Shown here: piece by piece, positions 25,086 to 34,551 of the stretch
How the letters are laid out: each line of letters starts with the position of its first letter
How positions within the stretch are numbered: position 1 is the stretch's first letter
NCBI RefSeq assembly: GCF_002209535.1
Contig: NZ_NJIG01000002.1
Location: 372,001-436,000, forward strand
Direction: 5' to 3'
DNA: 64,000 bases
Origin: Achromobacter marplatensis
GTDB lineage: Bacteria; Pseudomonadota; Gammaproteobacteria; Burkholderiales; Burkholderiaceae_B
Made by a program: the position numbers and the translations under genes
The notes under the pieces: model-generated
Told to the model about the DNA's origin: nothing
Database searches by the model: none
Seen by the model: only the letters and a program-made list of their open reading frames with translations

Positions 25086-25868
25086 ATGGTGCCTGCCTTG
25101 AAGAACCAACCCACCTCGTCGCCGCAAGCGGAAATCGACAAAACGTCCGCCGCGTCTGAACCGGCCCAGGCGCAAAGCCGCACCGCGACCGTTGACCAGC
25201 TCATACGCACACTTTCGGCCGACCTCGAGTCCCTGACGCGCACCAAAGGCGAGCTCGGCCTGGAACTTGTCGGGGCCCCGAAAAACCCTGATGTCCTGGA
25301 ACGTATCGACGCCAACGAAGAACAACTGGTTGTCGTATCGCGGCGCCTGGAGTTGTATCGACAGGCGCGCGTCCAAGCGGCATCGCAGGATGAGGCCGAC
25401 CGTGGCAATGCACGCGTACTGAACGCCACGACGAGTCGAGACAACGCTGTCGCAGCCGCGCAGAAGCGCATCAAGATCGCGGAGCGGCTCGACGGTTGCT
25501 TCAGCCAACTCGCCCAAGCAATGCGCGACTGGCGTAACGTCAATGAAGAGGTGCGGCAGTCTGTCCACGAGATGATGCAAACGGTTTGTGAACACCTTGC
25601 AGGGTTTGACCACTTCCGCCAGTCGAAAATGAACACGGGGCGCAACGTAAGCTCTCGAGACTTCGGCGCGAACGAAATTCTCGCGGCGCTAAAGCGTGCC
25701 GGAGTCGACGAGTGCACCGCCGGCTGCGTGGATTTGCGCCCCTACGGAGTCTGGACCGTCGAGTACCTGGCCAATGCGACCTTGAAGGCTGAGGCCGAGC
25801 GTGAAATCCCCCGAATTCGGAACGTTCTGGACAGCGAGCTGCGGGAGTTGTCGGTAGGGGACCAGTGA
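25086..25868 (+). CDS. Phage-like coiled-coil protein
   Basis: 260 residues, mostly charged helix with coiled-coil character (TVDQLIRTLSADLESLTRTK, ERIDANEEQLVVVSRRLELY). No enzyme motif, signal or membrane segment is seen. It is the first gene of the virion-like half and is coupled to the next gene by a TGATG overlap. In podoviruses small helical proteins often precede the internal-virion genes, so a virion or assembly role is a guess. Confidence 0.5.
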   Translation: MVPALKNQPTSSPQAEIDKTSAASEPAQAQSRTATVDQLIRTLSADLESLTRTKGELGLELVGAPKNPDVLERIDANEEQLVVVSRRLELYRQARVQAASQDEADRGNARVLNATTSRDNAVAAAQKRIKIAERLDGCFSQLAQAMRDWRNVNEEVRQSVHEMMQTVCEHLAGFDHFRQSKMNTGRNVSSRDFGANEILAALKRAGVDECTAGCVDLRPYGVWTVEYLANATLKAEAEREIPRIRNVLDSELRELSVGDQ

Positions 25869-26596
25869 TGGATAACGCGACCCTTGCCGCCAATTTGTTC
25901 GGCAGCTCTGCGGCGCTGGACAACCCCGAGCCGTCTATCGCAACGGTGCTCACGTCCACGCAGGCGCCAGAGGTGCAGCCCTCTGCGCGCGCTTCCGAAC
26001 CCACCGCGGAACCGCCCCAGATCGACGTTGCCAAGCTGTATCCGAATTCGCCGCCGGACGAGCCCGAGCAGGCAGCCACGGAGGAAGCGGCGCAGGAGCC
26101 GCCAGCGCTCGACGTGAACAAGCACCTGCCTGACGCTGTGCGCACGCTTCGTGAAGAAGACACACCGCGAAAGCTCTACTCGCCCCAGCAGACGTACAGC
26201 AGCGTGATTCCTGACGACATGTTCGAGCAGCACGGCACGGTGCCGGAGGATATGCCCCAAGAAGTTCAGGCCGCGATCATCCACGAATACAGGGAAATGG
26301 CCGCCGACACTGGCCTGTCCAGTGACGATGTGCGGTTGTTGAAGGATCGCACGCTGACATTGCGCGACAACCCGGTCCCGCCGGAGCTGCAACAGGCCGA
26401 AGCCCGAGTGCGGTTGGCGGCCGAGTTTGGCGCCGATGGCATCGAGAAGGCGCTCAAGGACGCCAATGCACTGTTGAACCGCGATCCTCGTGTGCGCAAT
26501 TTGTTGCATGGGTGGGGGCTGGGTGATGACCCCGACACGGTGGTGCTTGTGGCCCGAGCGGCGGCGCGCCAGCGGGCGCAGGGCCGGTTGAAGTGA
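25868..26596 (+). CDS. Phage-like acidic protein, possible scaffold or internal virion component
   Basis: 242 residues from the ATG at 25868, which overlaps the previous stop. The first half is acidic and Pro/Ala/Glu-rich (SPPDEPEQAATEEAAQEPPA), which looks disordered. The second half is helical (LPDAVRTLREEDTPRKLY, AEARVRLAAEFGADGIEKAL). Such an arrangement fits a scaffold or chaperone-like protein for the large virion proteins that follow. No homologous domain was recognised, so this stays an inference. Confidence 0.5.
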   Translation: MDNATLAANLFGSSAALDNPEPSIATVLTSTQAPEVQPSARASEPTAEPPQIDVAKLYPNSPPDEPEQAATEEAAQEPPALDVNKHLPDAVRTLREEDTPRKLYSPQQTYSSVIPDDMFEQHGTVPEDMPQEVQAAIIHEYREMAADTGLSSDDVRLLKDRTLTLRDNPVPPELQQAEARVRLAAEFGADGIEKALKDANALLNRDPRVRNLLHGWGLGDDPDTVVLVARAAARQRAQGRLK

Positions 26597-26613
26597 ACGG
26601 AGAGGGAAAGCAA

Positions 26614-26820
26614 ATGATCGATTCGATGATTCAGTTGGTCGAAGATTGCGAGGCTGCTGCCATCAAGGCGGGTGTCATTGACGCGCAAGATAGCAAGTCG
26701 CGCCTGGCTCTTCGCAAGAAGTTACTGGCCACGTTTACCTCGACGTCTACCGAGGTGCGTGAACAAGTGCTTTTTTCGCGCGTGCCGATGGCGGGCGATT
26801 CACTCGGAAATAGGAGCTAG
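26614..26820 (+). CDS. Small hypothetical phage-like protein
   Basis: 68 residues (MIDSMIQLVEDCEAAAIKAG onwards). The ATG at 26614 is chosen because GGAGAGGG sits just upstream; the longer frame from 26593 overlaps the previous gene. It is helical and charged with no motif. It lies in the run of co-directional, closely spaced virion-like genes. Confidence 0.5.
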   Translation: MIDSMIQLVEDCEAAAIKAGVIDAQDSKSRLALRKKLLATFTSTSTEVREQVLFSRVPMAGDSLGNRS

Positions 26821-26823
26821 ATC

Positions 26824-28959
26824 ATGCCCCGTGTACCCATCGTCGATGCGCCCCGCGTCAGCTCGTCCGCGCTTCCGGGAGTCCGGCAGCAGCCCGGTGT
26901 AGGCCCGTTGGGCGCCGAGATCGCCGCCAAGCAACAAGTGCAGTTGGGCGATGCGCTGATGTCCGCCGGTAGGGTCGCGACTGACATCGCCACCGACATG
27001 CAGAAGCGGGATAACGCTGACGCCGTATTTCGTGCTGAGGCGCAAGTTCGGGACAACTTTCGAGCCTATCAGGCCGAGCTCTCCAATCGTCGGGGCGCTG
27101 AGGCGACCGGATCGACGAAGCAAGCCGGGGAATGGTGGGCGCAGAACGTTGGTCAAGCTGCGGAAGGGCTCGAGAACACCACGCAGAGACAGCTTTTCTT
27201 GCAAGGCATCGAGGGGACGCGGCAGACTGCCTTAGGGGCCGTGTCGCGGTTCGAGGCGCAGGAGCGCCGCGTGTCCCTGAATAATTCCTACGAGGCGTCA
27301 ATCGATACTGCGATACAGACGGCGGTAGCGAATTTCACTGTGCCAGGCGCCCTGGCGGCCGCGCGGCAAACCATCCTAGACCAGAGCAACGCTACTGCCG
27401 TCTTGAACGGGTGGAGCGATGAGCAGAAGCAATTTGAGATCGGCAAATCGCTGTCGGCGATGCACTTGGGTGCGATCAAGAACGCCTTGTATCAAGATCC
27501 GACGAAAGCCCGGCAGTATTTCGAGGCTAACAAGGGCGAGATTACGGGCGGCGTGCATCCTAAGATTGAGGAAATGTTCGACCGCCAAGCGAAGGCGGCG
27601 CAGGTGCAGGCGGACAGGCGCGACGCGTTGGCGCAGCGCGCGCTCAACGAACTCGACCGGCAGGAAGCATCGGGTATCCCTGCGACGCCTCAGAAGCAGG
27701 CGCAATGGCAACAGGCGGTTTCCGGCACTGCCTACGAGGACGAGTACCGGGCGCGCGACCAGGAGGGGACCGAGTTGCAGCGGCTGCTGACCCAGCCTCT
27801 CGGTGAACAGGCCAACTACATCGTTTCGGAACGCGCCCGCTTGCAAAAGCAGGGTGGCGAGCCTCGCGAGGTGCAGCGCCTCGAGCGCTTTCAACGGGCA
27901 ATGCAGGCGAATGCAAAGCTGATCCAGGACGAGCCCTTGGAATGGGCGCGCGCTCGCGCCGGGTTGGTGGTGAATCCGCTTAACTTCGGCGGCCTTGCCA
28001 ACCCGAACGGAACCGCCGAAATCGGCACCGAGCTGCGCGCCCGGGTTGCCACGATCGAAGCGGCTCAAGTGCAAAACCCGCAGGTGTCGGTGACGATGGC
28101 GCCATTCTTCAAGGCGGAAGTCGACAGCTTGAACCAAGCTTTGACGACGGGGACCCCACAGCAGCGGGGGCAAGTCCTGGGAGCGCTGTACAACGCATTC
28201 GGCGACTCGCGCACCTACTTGGCCGCGATGCAACAACTGGATTCCGTATCGCCGTTCTATGCTCGGGCCGGCATTCGCGCCGCGAGCCTGGCCGAGGCAA
28301 CGCTGCAGAACAACTTGATCGATGCCGACGTGGTGCAGCGGGCTGGCGACGTGTCGGCGCTGATGCTGCGCGGCGATGAGATCCTGAAGACGGGCGGCAA
28401 AGAAGGGTCGCTAAAAATGCCGGTGCCGAAGGATGACGAGTTTTTCAACGCGCTCGACGCCCGGGTCGGCAATCTCTACCGCGGTGCTGGCGCCGGCGAC
28501 GATGGGGCAACGCAGATGATGCAGGATGCCTATGCGGTGAAGGCCTACTACGTCGGCCGCGCCTCGCAGGATGGCGTGATTTCCGATGACATCGACAGCA
28601 AGCGCATGGATCAAGCATTGCGCGCGGTGCTGGGCGAACCGGTCGACTACAACGGGCAGGGCAGTGTCGTTGCCCCTTGGGGTATGGGTACGGCGACGTT
28701 CGAAAAGCGGGCCGGCGATGCCATCTGGAGTGAGCTGGATCGCCGTGGTCTGAAGGACTCGGTTTGGCAGCAGTCATCGAATGTGGGCCTGATTGGCGTG
28801 GGTGGCGGTGCGTACTTCGTCACCCTAGCGGGCATGCCGCTGGCGGATAAGGCTGGCCAGCCGGTAACTATCCGGCTGACACCCGACGCGGACGCCGGCC
28901 GCGACACGTTTGGTCGAAAGCTGTCAGATCAAATTCCGACGAGCGGGGTGCGCAAATGA
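26824..28959 (+). CDS. Large internal-virion / ejection-like protein 1
   Basis: 711 residues, almost all helical and rich in Ala, Gln and Arg (AAKQQVQLGDALMSAGRVAT, QVQADRRDALAQRALNELDR). There is no signal peptide, membrane helix or enzymatic motif. It begins 3 nt after the previous gene and overlaps the next by four bases. Size, composition and position before a transglycosylase-bearing large protein match the internal core or ejection proteins of podoviruses (T7 gp15-type). That family-level call rests on architecture, not on a database match. Confidence 0.6.
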   Translation: MPRVPIVDAPRVSSSALPGVRQQPGVGPLGAEIAAKQQVQLGDALMSAGRVATDIATDMQKRDNADAVFRAEAQVRDNFRAYQAELSNRRGAEATGSTKQAGEWWAQNVGQAAEGLENTTQRQLFLQGIEGTRQTALGAVSRFEAQERRVSLNNSYEASIDTAIQTAVANFTVPGALAAARQTILDQSNATAVLNGWSDEQKQFEIGKSLSAMHLGAIKNALYQDPTKARQYFEANKGEITGGVHPKIEEMFDRQAKAAQVQADRRDALAQRALNELDRQEASGIPATPQKQAQWQQAVSGTAYEDEYRARDQEGTELQRLLTQPLGEQANYIVSERARLQKQGGEPREVQRLERFQRAMQANAKLIQDEPLEWARARAGLVVNPLNFGGLANPNGTAEIGTELRARVATIEAAQVQNPQVSVTMAPFFKAEVDSLNQALTTGTPQQRGQVLGALYNAFGDSRTYLAAMQQLDSVSPFYARAGIRAASLAEATLQNNLIDADVVQRAGDVSALMLRGDEILKTGGKEGSLKMPVPKDDEFFNALDARVGNLYRGAGAGDDGATQMMQDAYAVKAYYVGRASQDGVISDDIDSKRMDQALRAVLGEPVDYNGQGSVVAPWGMGTATFEKRAGDAIWSELDRRGLKDSVWQQSSNVGLIGVGGGAYFVTLAGMPLADKAGQPVTIRLTPDADAGRDTFGRKLSDQIPTSGVRK

Positions 28960-31442
28960 TGGTGTTCGACAATCGGCGCGCCCAATCGCTAGCGTCGCAG
29001 GCGCAAACCTCTGCACAGATCCTTGGAGGCGCGCCGGAACCCGGAATGTTCTCCGGCGTGCTGACCGAGCCGTTCAGGGGGATCGAGCGCGGCGCGGCAA
29101 AGGTCCAAGGGGCGCTTGCTGCCGGACTTGGGCAGGTTGCGCAGCCGATGTACGACGCCGTGGAAAGCACTACCGGCACGAAGCCGCTCAATATTTTCGA
29201 GTCCTGGGCAGCGAATGCAGATGCCCGCGCGCGGTCGATGGCGCCCGACCCCATGACCACGGGCGCCGCCGGGCAATTGCTCAACGGGCTGGGCGACGTG
29301 CTCGCTCAGGTCGGGATCGGGTCGGCAGTAACCGCGCTATCTGGAGGAACCGCACCGGGCGCGGTGATGGCTGGCGGGGCTGCCACGGCTGGCCTATCGA
29401 CGGGTCGCGCGACATATTCGGAGTTGAAACAGAAGGGCGTAGATGCCAGTACAGCGCTGAATGCGGGCTTCGTGGATGCTGTCATGACCGGCGCCGGCGT
29501 GGCGATGCCTGCGGCGATCGGCTTCAGTGGTATGGCCGCACCCGTCGCGGGTCTTGGGCTGCGGCTGACGCAGCCGGCCTATTACGGTGCCAACGCGGCC
29601 CTGGGCGCGGGCGCCAACGTCGCCATGGGCATTACGCAGCGAAGCGCCCTGCACGACGTCCTGCAGTCTGCAGGCTACGAGGCTATGGCCACGCAGTACG
29701 CGCCGATCGACGCCGCGGCATCGACGGCCGAGGCCGTGCTCGGCGGGGTGTTTGGCTTGGTCGGTGCTCGGGCGGGTCTTCCGATGCGCGCCCGCGACGT
29801 CGTGGACGGCGCTATGGTCGCGCGAGACGCGCGCCACGCTGCGATCGATACCGCCCCCGGCGTGCCGGCGGATCCGGCGACCGCAGTGGCCCACAACCGC
29901 GCATTGGATGAAGCTACGCGCGCGACATGGGAAGGGCGTCGGGTGGACGTATCGCAAACCGGCGTTGACGGCGGGGAATTTCTGCCCCGGTTTCGTGACC
30001 GAGGCCCGTCGGATGGTGTACGCCAGACGCACCTGGGCGACTTGCGCCCCGAGGATCGGTTCGTTCCCAGCGTGCGTTTGCGCGACATGGGGGCAGCCGA
30101 ACGCGCCAGCCTGCGATTCGACGCTCAGGAGCTGAACGAATACGCCGCTCACGTCGAGCGAGAGAACGGATTGCCCGCCGGGATCATCAACGCGCTCAAG
30201 AACGCCGGCGAACGCAGCAACAGCAATCAGGTCAGTCCCGCCGGCGCACGCGGTGTCATGCAGTTCATGCCGGAGAACCTGAAAAAGTACGGTGTGACGG
30301 ATCCGACCGACCCGGCGCAGATGATCGACGCCGCGGGCCGATATCTTCGGGACACCGCGCGGCAGTATGGTGGCAATGTTGACGCCATGGTGGCGGACTA
30401 CAACGGCGGCCCGCGTCAGGCGCGGGAGGTGCTTGCCGGGCGTCAGCCCAAGGCGGAAGAGACGCGCAAATATCTGGCCCGCGTGCGCGAATGGCTGGGC
30501 CGGGATTCCTGGTCTGATCGCACCAGGCCTAGCGACCGGCTGTCGTCCTTTCCTGAAGAGCGAGCGCGGACGGCTGCGGCGTTGGAACGCGAAATTTCCA
30601 CCGTGGAAGATCAGCGTGCAGACCTATTTGCCGATGCGAGCGGTCGGGCGGATCTTGGGCAGGTGGCGGCTATCCGGGACGAACTGGCGGACCTGCAGCA
30701 GCGGCGTGCGGCCGTACAGGATGATGATGCCGGTATCCGCGCGCGTGCCAAAGAGATCCAGGCGAGAGGGCCATTCGTCAGCTACAAGCGCGCACTGACA
30801 CGCGCCCGCGACGAAATCCAAGCGCAAGTGCAGGATCTGGATAGCCAAATTCAGCGTGTAGATGCCGCGCTGTCGCAGAATCGAGAGGCCAGCCAAGCTT
30901 TGCAACGACTGGCCGCGCTGGACGACGAGATTGCCACTTTGCGTGAGAACCGCACCGCAGTGGATGCGCCGGCGGTTGAGCCAACGCCGTTGGCGGCGGC
31001 ACTGCGCGACGCCATGCCCGACTACGGTGGGCGAAATGCAGCGGAAGCAGAACCGGGTACGCAGCCCTTTGCGCGTCGTTTGGTGAGCGCTCTGCAGGAC
31101 TTCATGCGTCCTCGGGCGTCCACCGCTCCCGATGGTGGCGCCCGGCCGCCACTTAATCCACCCCAAGCGCAGCCCGATATTGGACCTCGGAGCGGTGCCC
31201 CTGCGGTTTCCGAGGGACGCGGCCGGGCGTCGGGCGGCCGTATTGATGATCTGGAGACCCGGGTGGGGCTCGCCCTTATCGAAGAGCAGGGCGACATCGT
31301 GCTGCCCGTCATTGACGAGAACGGGAACGAGGTGCAGTTGTCGCTGCGGGAAGCGCTGGCGGAAGCCGACGCCGAATTGGCTTATGCGCGGCCCGAAGCC
31401 TTTGATGCCGCGATCTTGTGTCAACTTAAGGGAGGCGTGTAA
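28956..31442 (+). CDS. Internal-virion protein with lytic transglycosylase (SLT) domain
   Basis: 828 residues. Residues about 80-260 are Gly/Ala-rich and hydrophobic (LGDVLAQVGIGSAVTALSGG, MTGAGVAMPAAIGFSGMAAP), suited to membrane insertion. Residues about 390-510 are an SLT domain: catalytic Glu in NAGERSNSNQ, then VSPAGARGVMQFMPENL, and VDAMVADYNGGP near the end. The C-terminal third is long coiled coil (EKIS-like heptads between about 540 and 670). T7 gp16-type ejection proteins use such a domain to cut peptidoglycan as DNA enters the cell. A free lysis enzyme is less likely given the size and neighbours. Confidence 0.8.
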   Translation: MMVFDNRRAQSLASQAQTSAQILGGAPEPGMFSGVLTEPFRGIERGAAKVQGALAAGLGQVAQPMYDAVESTTGTKPLNIFESWAANADARARSMAPDPMTTGAAGQLLNGLGDVLAQVGIGSAVTALSGGTAPGAVMAGGAATAGLSTGRATYSELKQKGVDASTALNAGFVDAVMTGAGVAMPAAIGFSGMAAPVAGLGLRLTQPAYYGANAALGAGANVAMGITQRSALHDVLQSAGYEAMATQYAPIDAAASTAEAVLGGVFGLVGARAGLPMRARDVVDGAMVARDARHAAIDTAPGVPADPATAVAHNRALDEATRATWEGRRVDVSQTGVDGGEFLPRFRDRGPSDGVRQTHLGDLRPEDRFVPSVRLRDMGAAERASLRFDAQELNEYAAHVERENGLPAGIINALKNAGERSNSNQVSPAGARGVMQFMPENLKKYGVTDPTDPAQMIDAAGRYLRDTARQYGGNVDAMVADYNGGPRQAREVLAGRQPKAEETRKYLARVREWLGRDSWSDRTRPSDRLSSFPEERARTAAALEREISTVEDQRADLFADASGRADLGQVAAIRDELADLQQRRAAVQDDDAGIRARAKEIQARGPFVSYKRALTRARDEIQAQVQDLDSQIQRVDAALSQNREASQALQRLAALDDEIATLRENRTAVDAPAVEPTPLAAALRDAMPDYGGRNAAEAEPGTQPFARRLVSALQDFMRPRASTAPDGGARPPLNPPQAQPDIGPRSGAPAVSEGRGRASGGRIDDLETRVGLALIEEQGDIVLPVIDENGNEVQLSLREALAEADAELAYARPEAFDAAILCQLKGGV

Positions 31443-33997
31443 TGCGCGCTGAATGCATCGAAGCAGTATCCCGTGCGCTGGGCCGTTCTATCACGCAGGC
31501 GGAAGCGCGCGATATTGAAGGGCGGGTCATTTCTGCGATGAAGAAAATTGCCGCCAGCGATATCGACGCCTGGCGTCGAATGAGCACAGGGGATAGGTTG
31601 CAGGCTGGCGCCGAGCGCGCCGCGCAGGATGTGCAGGCCGAGACCGCGCTCAAGCGTCGCCGTATTGCTCTGACGGCTTTGCGGCACGATGCGGTCCGGA
31701 ACTATCTGAACGGCTCCGCTCGCTCCCCGCTTGGCGCCTTAGAGCGTCTCCTGGTGTTCTACGGGGACGGCAAGAGCGGGACGATCTCGGTGGAAGCAAC
31801 CGCCAATGCGATCCGCAACAACGCGCTTGGCAATATGTTGGAAGTCTTCGACGCGACGCGAGGCAAAGCACTGGGCCTTTTTACCAATCGGGAGGGCGTG
31901 CTGGATCTGGTGCGCGAGCTGCGCGGCCAGAGCACAGGCAATGCCGATGCTGCGGTCGCCGCCAGGACATTCCAGAAGGTAGCCAACGACTTGCGCGAGC
32001 GGTTTAACAGGGCCGGCGGGCAGGTGGGGCGCCTGGAAGACTGGGGTATGCCCCAGAGCCACAGCCAAGCGTTGGCCGCGCGCGCGGGCAAAGACAAATG
32101 GGTCAGTGATCATATGGGCTGGGTGGACCGGTCCCGTTACACCAACGTCGACGGATCTTTGATGGACGACGCGCAATTGCGCGCGTTCTTGGAACACGCC
32201 TGGGGCACCATCGCGACGAATGGGGCGAACAAACTGGAACCCGGGAGGCCCGGGGGCAATGGCATGCGTGCCAATCGCGGCAGCGAAGAGCGGCAAATCC
32301 ACTACCGCGACGCAGACACCTATCTCGCAGCGCAGGAGCGCTACAGCGACACTCCGGTGCTACAGACGCTGATCAATCACATTGAGTCTGCGGCGCGCGA
32401 TATCGCTCTGGTAGAAACGTTGGGCCCGAATCCGAATTTGATGTTTCGCTATTGGGCGGATACCGTCAAAAAGCAGATGACGGAAGCTCATCCCGACGAC
32501 CTGGGAAAAATTGAATCCCGGGTTGCGCGTCTGGAAACGATCTATGACGAGGTGTCGGGCAACAAGAAGCCGCCAGCGTCAGCCGCGATCGCGGAGGGTT
32601 TCGATACTTATCGCGCACTGAATACCGGCGCTCGTCTGGGATCGGCGGTCATCACGTCTGTGACCGACGTAGGCACGCAGGCACTTACGGCGATCTACAA
32701 CGGCATCCCGCTGGTGCAGGTGTTCCGCAATGAGCTGCGAACGCTGAACCCGGCGCGGGCGGCTGACCGGCGCCAGGCACTGCGGGCCGGGCTGGGGATT
32801 CAGCAGTTCATTGGGGCGGTAAACCGATGGGGCACCGACGGCCTCGCTCAGGATGCCCAGGTTTCCGGCCGGATCGGCCGATACGCTCAAAGCGCGGCGG
32901 CCGGCGTCATGAAGTTGTCCGGCATGAACGCTCTGACCGGCGCCGGGCAACAAGCGTTCGGCTCAGTCCTGATGGACAGCCTGGGGGGCATCACGCGCGA
33001 CGCGCAATCGCTGGCTGCGATTGCGGCGGGGAAGGGTGGGGATGCGCGCCTAGCGCGCCGCCTGACCGATACAGGCATCACCGAGGCCGATTTCGCTATC
33101 TGGAAAATGGCCAAGCCCGAGGACTGGCGCGGCATGGGTGACACAGTACTGACGGCAGAAAGCATCTATCGGATTCCGGACGAAAATCTGGCCGCACTGG
33201 CTGAGGCGCAAAACACGACGCCCACCGCGCTGCGGGAACAGGCCGCCACCCGGATGCTGGCGTTTGTCGACGGTGAAACCAGCATGGCGATTATCGAACC
33301 CGGTGCGCGCGAACGCGCGGCAATTTACGGTTCCTTTGCACAGCGGCGCGGAACATGGAAAACAGAGCTTTGGCGATCGATGCTGCAGTTCAAGAGCTTC
33401 CCTATCTCGATGATGATGCGCCACGGCTCGCGCGCACTCGCGCAGGAAGGGGCGCTCGGCAAGGGCGCCTACATCGCCGGCGTCGTCGCCCTTACCACCG
33501 TGCTCGGTGGGCTGGCGGTGCAACTCAATGAGGTGGCCTCCGGCCGGGACCCGCGCGACATGGGCGACCCCCGCTTCTGGGGACAGGCATTCTTGAAGGG
33601 CGGGGCGCTGGGCTTGTACGGCGATTTCCTCTTCGCCGATTACACCCGGTTCGGTTCGTCGGTGGCGAGCACGTTCGGTGGTCCAATTCTCGGGGACGTG
33701 GAAGAGGTCATGAAGCTGGCTATGGGGAGCGTACAGCGGGCGACCGCCGGGAAGGAGTCGGACGCCGGCGCCCGAGCTGTCCGGCTGCTCAAGGGCAAGA
33801 TCCCGGCGGCAAATCTCTGGTACACGAAGGCGGCTACCGACCGGCTGATTTTCAACCAGCTACAGGAAATGGCCTCGCCTGGTTATCTGCGCCGCATGGA
33901 GCAACGCGCGCGCAAGGAGTTCGATCAGCAGTATTTCGCGGCGCCGAATGGTAGCCGGTTGCGTGCGCCCGATTTGGGCCGTGCGTTCGGATTCTGA
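31442..33997 (+). CDS. Large internal-virion / ejection-like protein 3
   Basis: 851 residues, starting one base inside the previous stop (TAATG). Mainly helical, with a Gly/Ala-rich hydrophobic region near residues 460-530 (AAAGVMKLSGMNALTGAGQQ, ARLGSAVITSVTDVGTQAL) and a likely membrane segment late in the protein (GAYIAGVVALTTVLGGLAVQ). The N-terminus (AISRAL-like, TQAEARDIEGRVISAMKKI) is soluble. Large podovirus proteins that form the DNA-ejection channel have this mix. No catalytic motif is visible. It ends the large-gene block. Confidence 0.6.
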   Translation: MRAECIEAVSRALGRSITQAEARDIEGRVISAMKKIAASDIDAWRRMSTGDRLQAGAERAAQDVQAETALKRRRIALTALRHDAVRNYLNGSARSPLGALERLLVFYGDGKSGTISVEATANAIRNNALGNMLEVFDATRGKALGLFTNREGVLDLVRELRGQSTGNADAAVAARTFQKVANDLRERFNRAGGQVGRLEDWGMPQSHSQALAARAGKDKWVSDHMGWVDRSRYTNVDGSLMDDAQLRAFLEHAWGTIATNGANKLEPGRPGGNGMRANRGSEERQIHYRDADTYLAAQERYSDTPVLQTLINHIESAARDIALVETLGPNPNLMFRYWADTVKKQMTEAHPDDLGKIESRVARLETIYDEVSGNKKPPASAAIAEGFDTYRALNTGARLGSAVITSVTDVGTQALTAIYNGIPLVQVFRNELRTLNPARAADRRQALRAGLGIQQFIGAVNRWGTDGLAQDAQVSGRIGRYAQSAAAGVMKLSGMNALTGAGQQAFGSVLMDSLGGITRDAQSLAAIAAGKGGDARLARRLTDTGITEADFAIWKMAKPEDWRGMGDTVLTAESIYRIPDENLAALAEAQNTTPTALREQAATRMLAFVDGETSMAIIEPGARERAAIYGSFAQRRGTWKTELWRSMLQFKSFPISMMMRHGSRALAQEGALGKGAYIAGVVALTTVLGGLAVQLNEVASGRDPRDMGDPRFWGQAFLKGGALGLYGDFLFADYTRFGSSVASTFGGPILGDVEEVMKLAMGSVQRATAGKESDAGARAVRLLKGKIPAANLWYTKAATDRLIFNQLQEMASPGYLRRMEQRARKEFDQQYFAAPNGSRLRAPDLGRAFGF

Positions 33998-34005
33998 GGT
34001 CGGAT

Positions 34006-34236
34006 ATGACTCGTGTCGTAGGAATCAATGAATTAGGCCTGCGCGTCGGCGAGGATCATCACCGCGCCACGCTTACAGACCACGATGTGGAGCTAATGCG
34101 TGAGATCCGGGAGACTGAGGGTCTGGGGTACAAACGACTTGCAAAGATGTTCGACGTGAGCGTCGCGCACGTCCGCAACATCGTCCACTACCGCGTGAGG
34201 GTGCAAGTGCCGACTCGGTGGAAGACCCTACGATAA
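34006..34236 (+). CDS. Small HTH protein at the right end of the element
   Basis: 76 residues: HHRATLTDHDVELMREIRET followed by LGYKRLAKMFDVSVAHVRNI, a clean helix-turn-helix of the type found in small phage proteins. It begins 8 nt after the last virion-like gene. It may regulate the virion-like operon or be a homing-type DNA-binding remnant; neither can be decided from sequence. Confidence 0.65.
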   Translation: MTRVVGINELGLRVGEDHHRATLTDHDVELMREIRETEGLGYKRLAKMFDVSVAHVRNIVHYRVRVQVPTRWKTLR

Positions 34237-34248
34237 GGGCGCAATTGA

Positions 34249-34269
34249 TGGTGGGTTAAGTGGCGGGTA
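34249..34269 (+). repeat. Bipartite arm-type integrase site near attR
   Basis: TGGTGGGTT, AAG, TGGCGGGTA, the counterpart of 18682-18702 with the same 3-nt gap. It lies 43 nt inside attR. Confidence 0.65.
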
Positions 34270-34311
34270 ATGAAGTTACCATGCCTTAACACCTTGATTT
34301 TATTGGTGTTC

Positions 34312-34325
34312 TGGCGGAAGCGGTG
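34312..34325 (+). repeat. attR of the tRNA-Ser element
   Basis: The second copy of TGGCGGAAGCGGTG. It is the end of the T stem, acceptor strand and CCA of tRNA-Ser, so integration leaves the tRNA intact. Confidence 0.85.
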
Positions 34326-34399
34326 AGATTCGAACTCACGAACGGTTGCCCGTTGCCGGTTTTCAAGACCGGTGCAATCGACCACTCTGCCACGCTTCC
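34312..34399 (-). tRNA. tRNA-Ser(UGA)
   Basis: Minus strand, 88 nt: starts GGAAGCGTGGCAGAGTGG and ends GCTTCCGCCA with encoded CCA. The anticodon loop is CTTGAAA within ACCGGT/ACCGG pairing, giving UGA. The long variable arm (CAACGGGCAACCGTTCG) confirms a serine class II tRNA. It is the integration target of the 15.8-kb element. Confidence 0.95.
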
Positions 34400-34551
34400 G
34401 GGGTCTGCTGATTTGTCTTGCGGGTGGGGCCTGGTTGACCTGCACCCGCTGTCCGGCGATTCGGCCGTCAGGCAAACATTCTGCCCGAACGACAACGCGA
34501 TATGCCGTAAAGGGCGCAATAATAATCCATTTGCTGCAAAGGAGGCACGCG

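Larger units (their letters stand above)
18527..34325. mobile_element. Integrated P4-like element carrying phage ejection-type genes, 15.8 kb, at tRNA-Ser(UGA)
   Basis: Bounded by 14-bp direct repeats (TGGCGGAAGCGGTG) that equal the 3' end of tRNA-Ser(UGA). Contents in order, all on the plus strand: integrase, small regulators, an Ash-like ORF, AlpA-like proteins, P4-type primase-helicase, origin-like repeats, then six genes ending in three large internal-virion-like proteins and a small HTH protein. Terminase, portal, major capsid, tail and lysis cassettes are absent. The reading frames are intact, so the element does not look decayed. It is either a satellite or a prophage that lost its head and tail genes. 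Confidence 0.85.
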
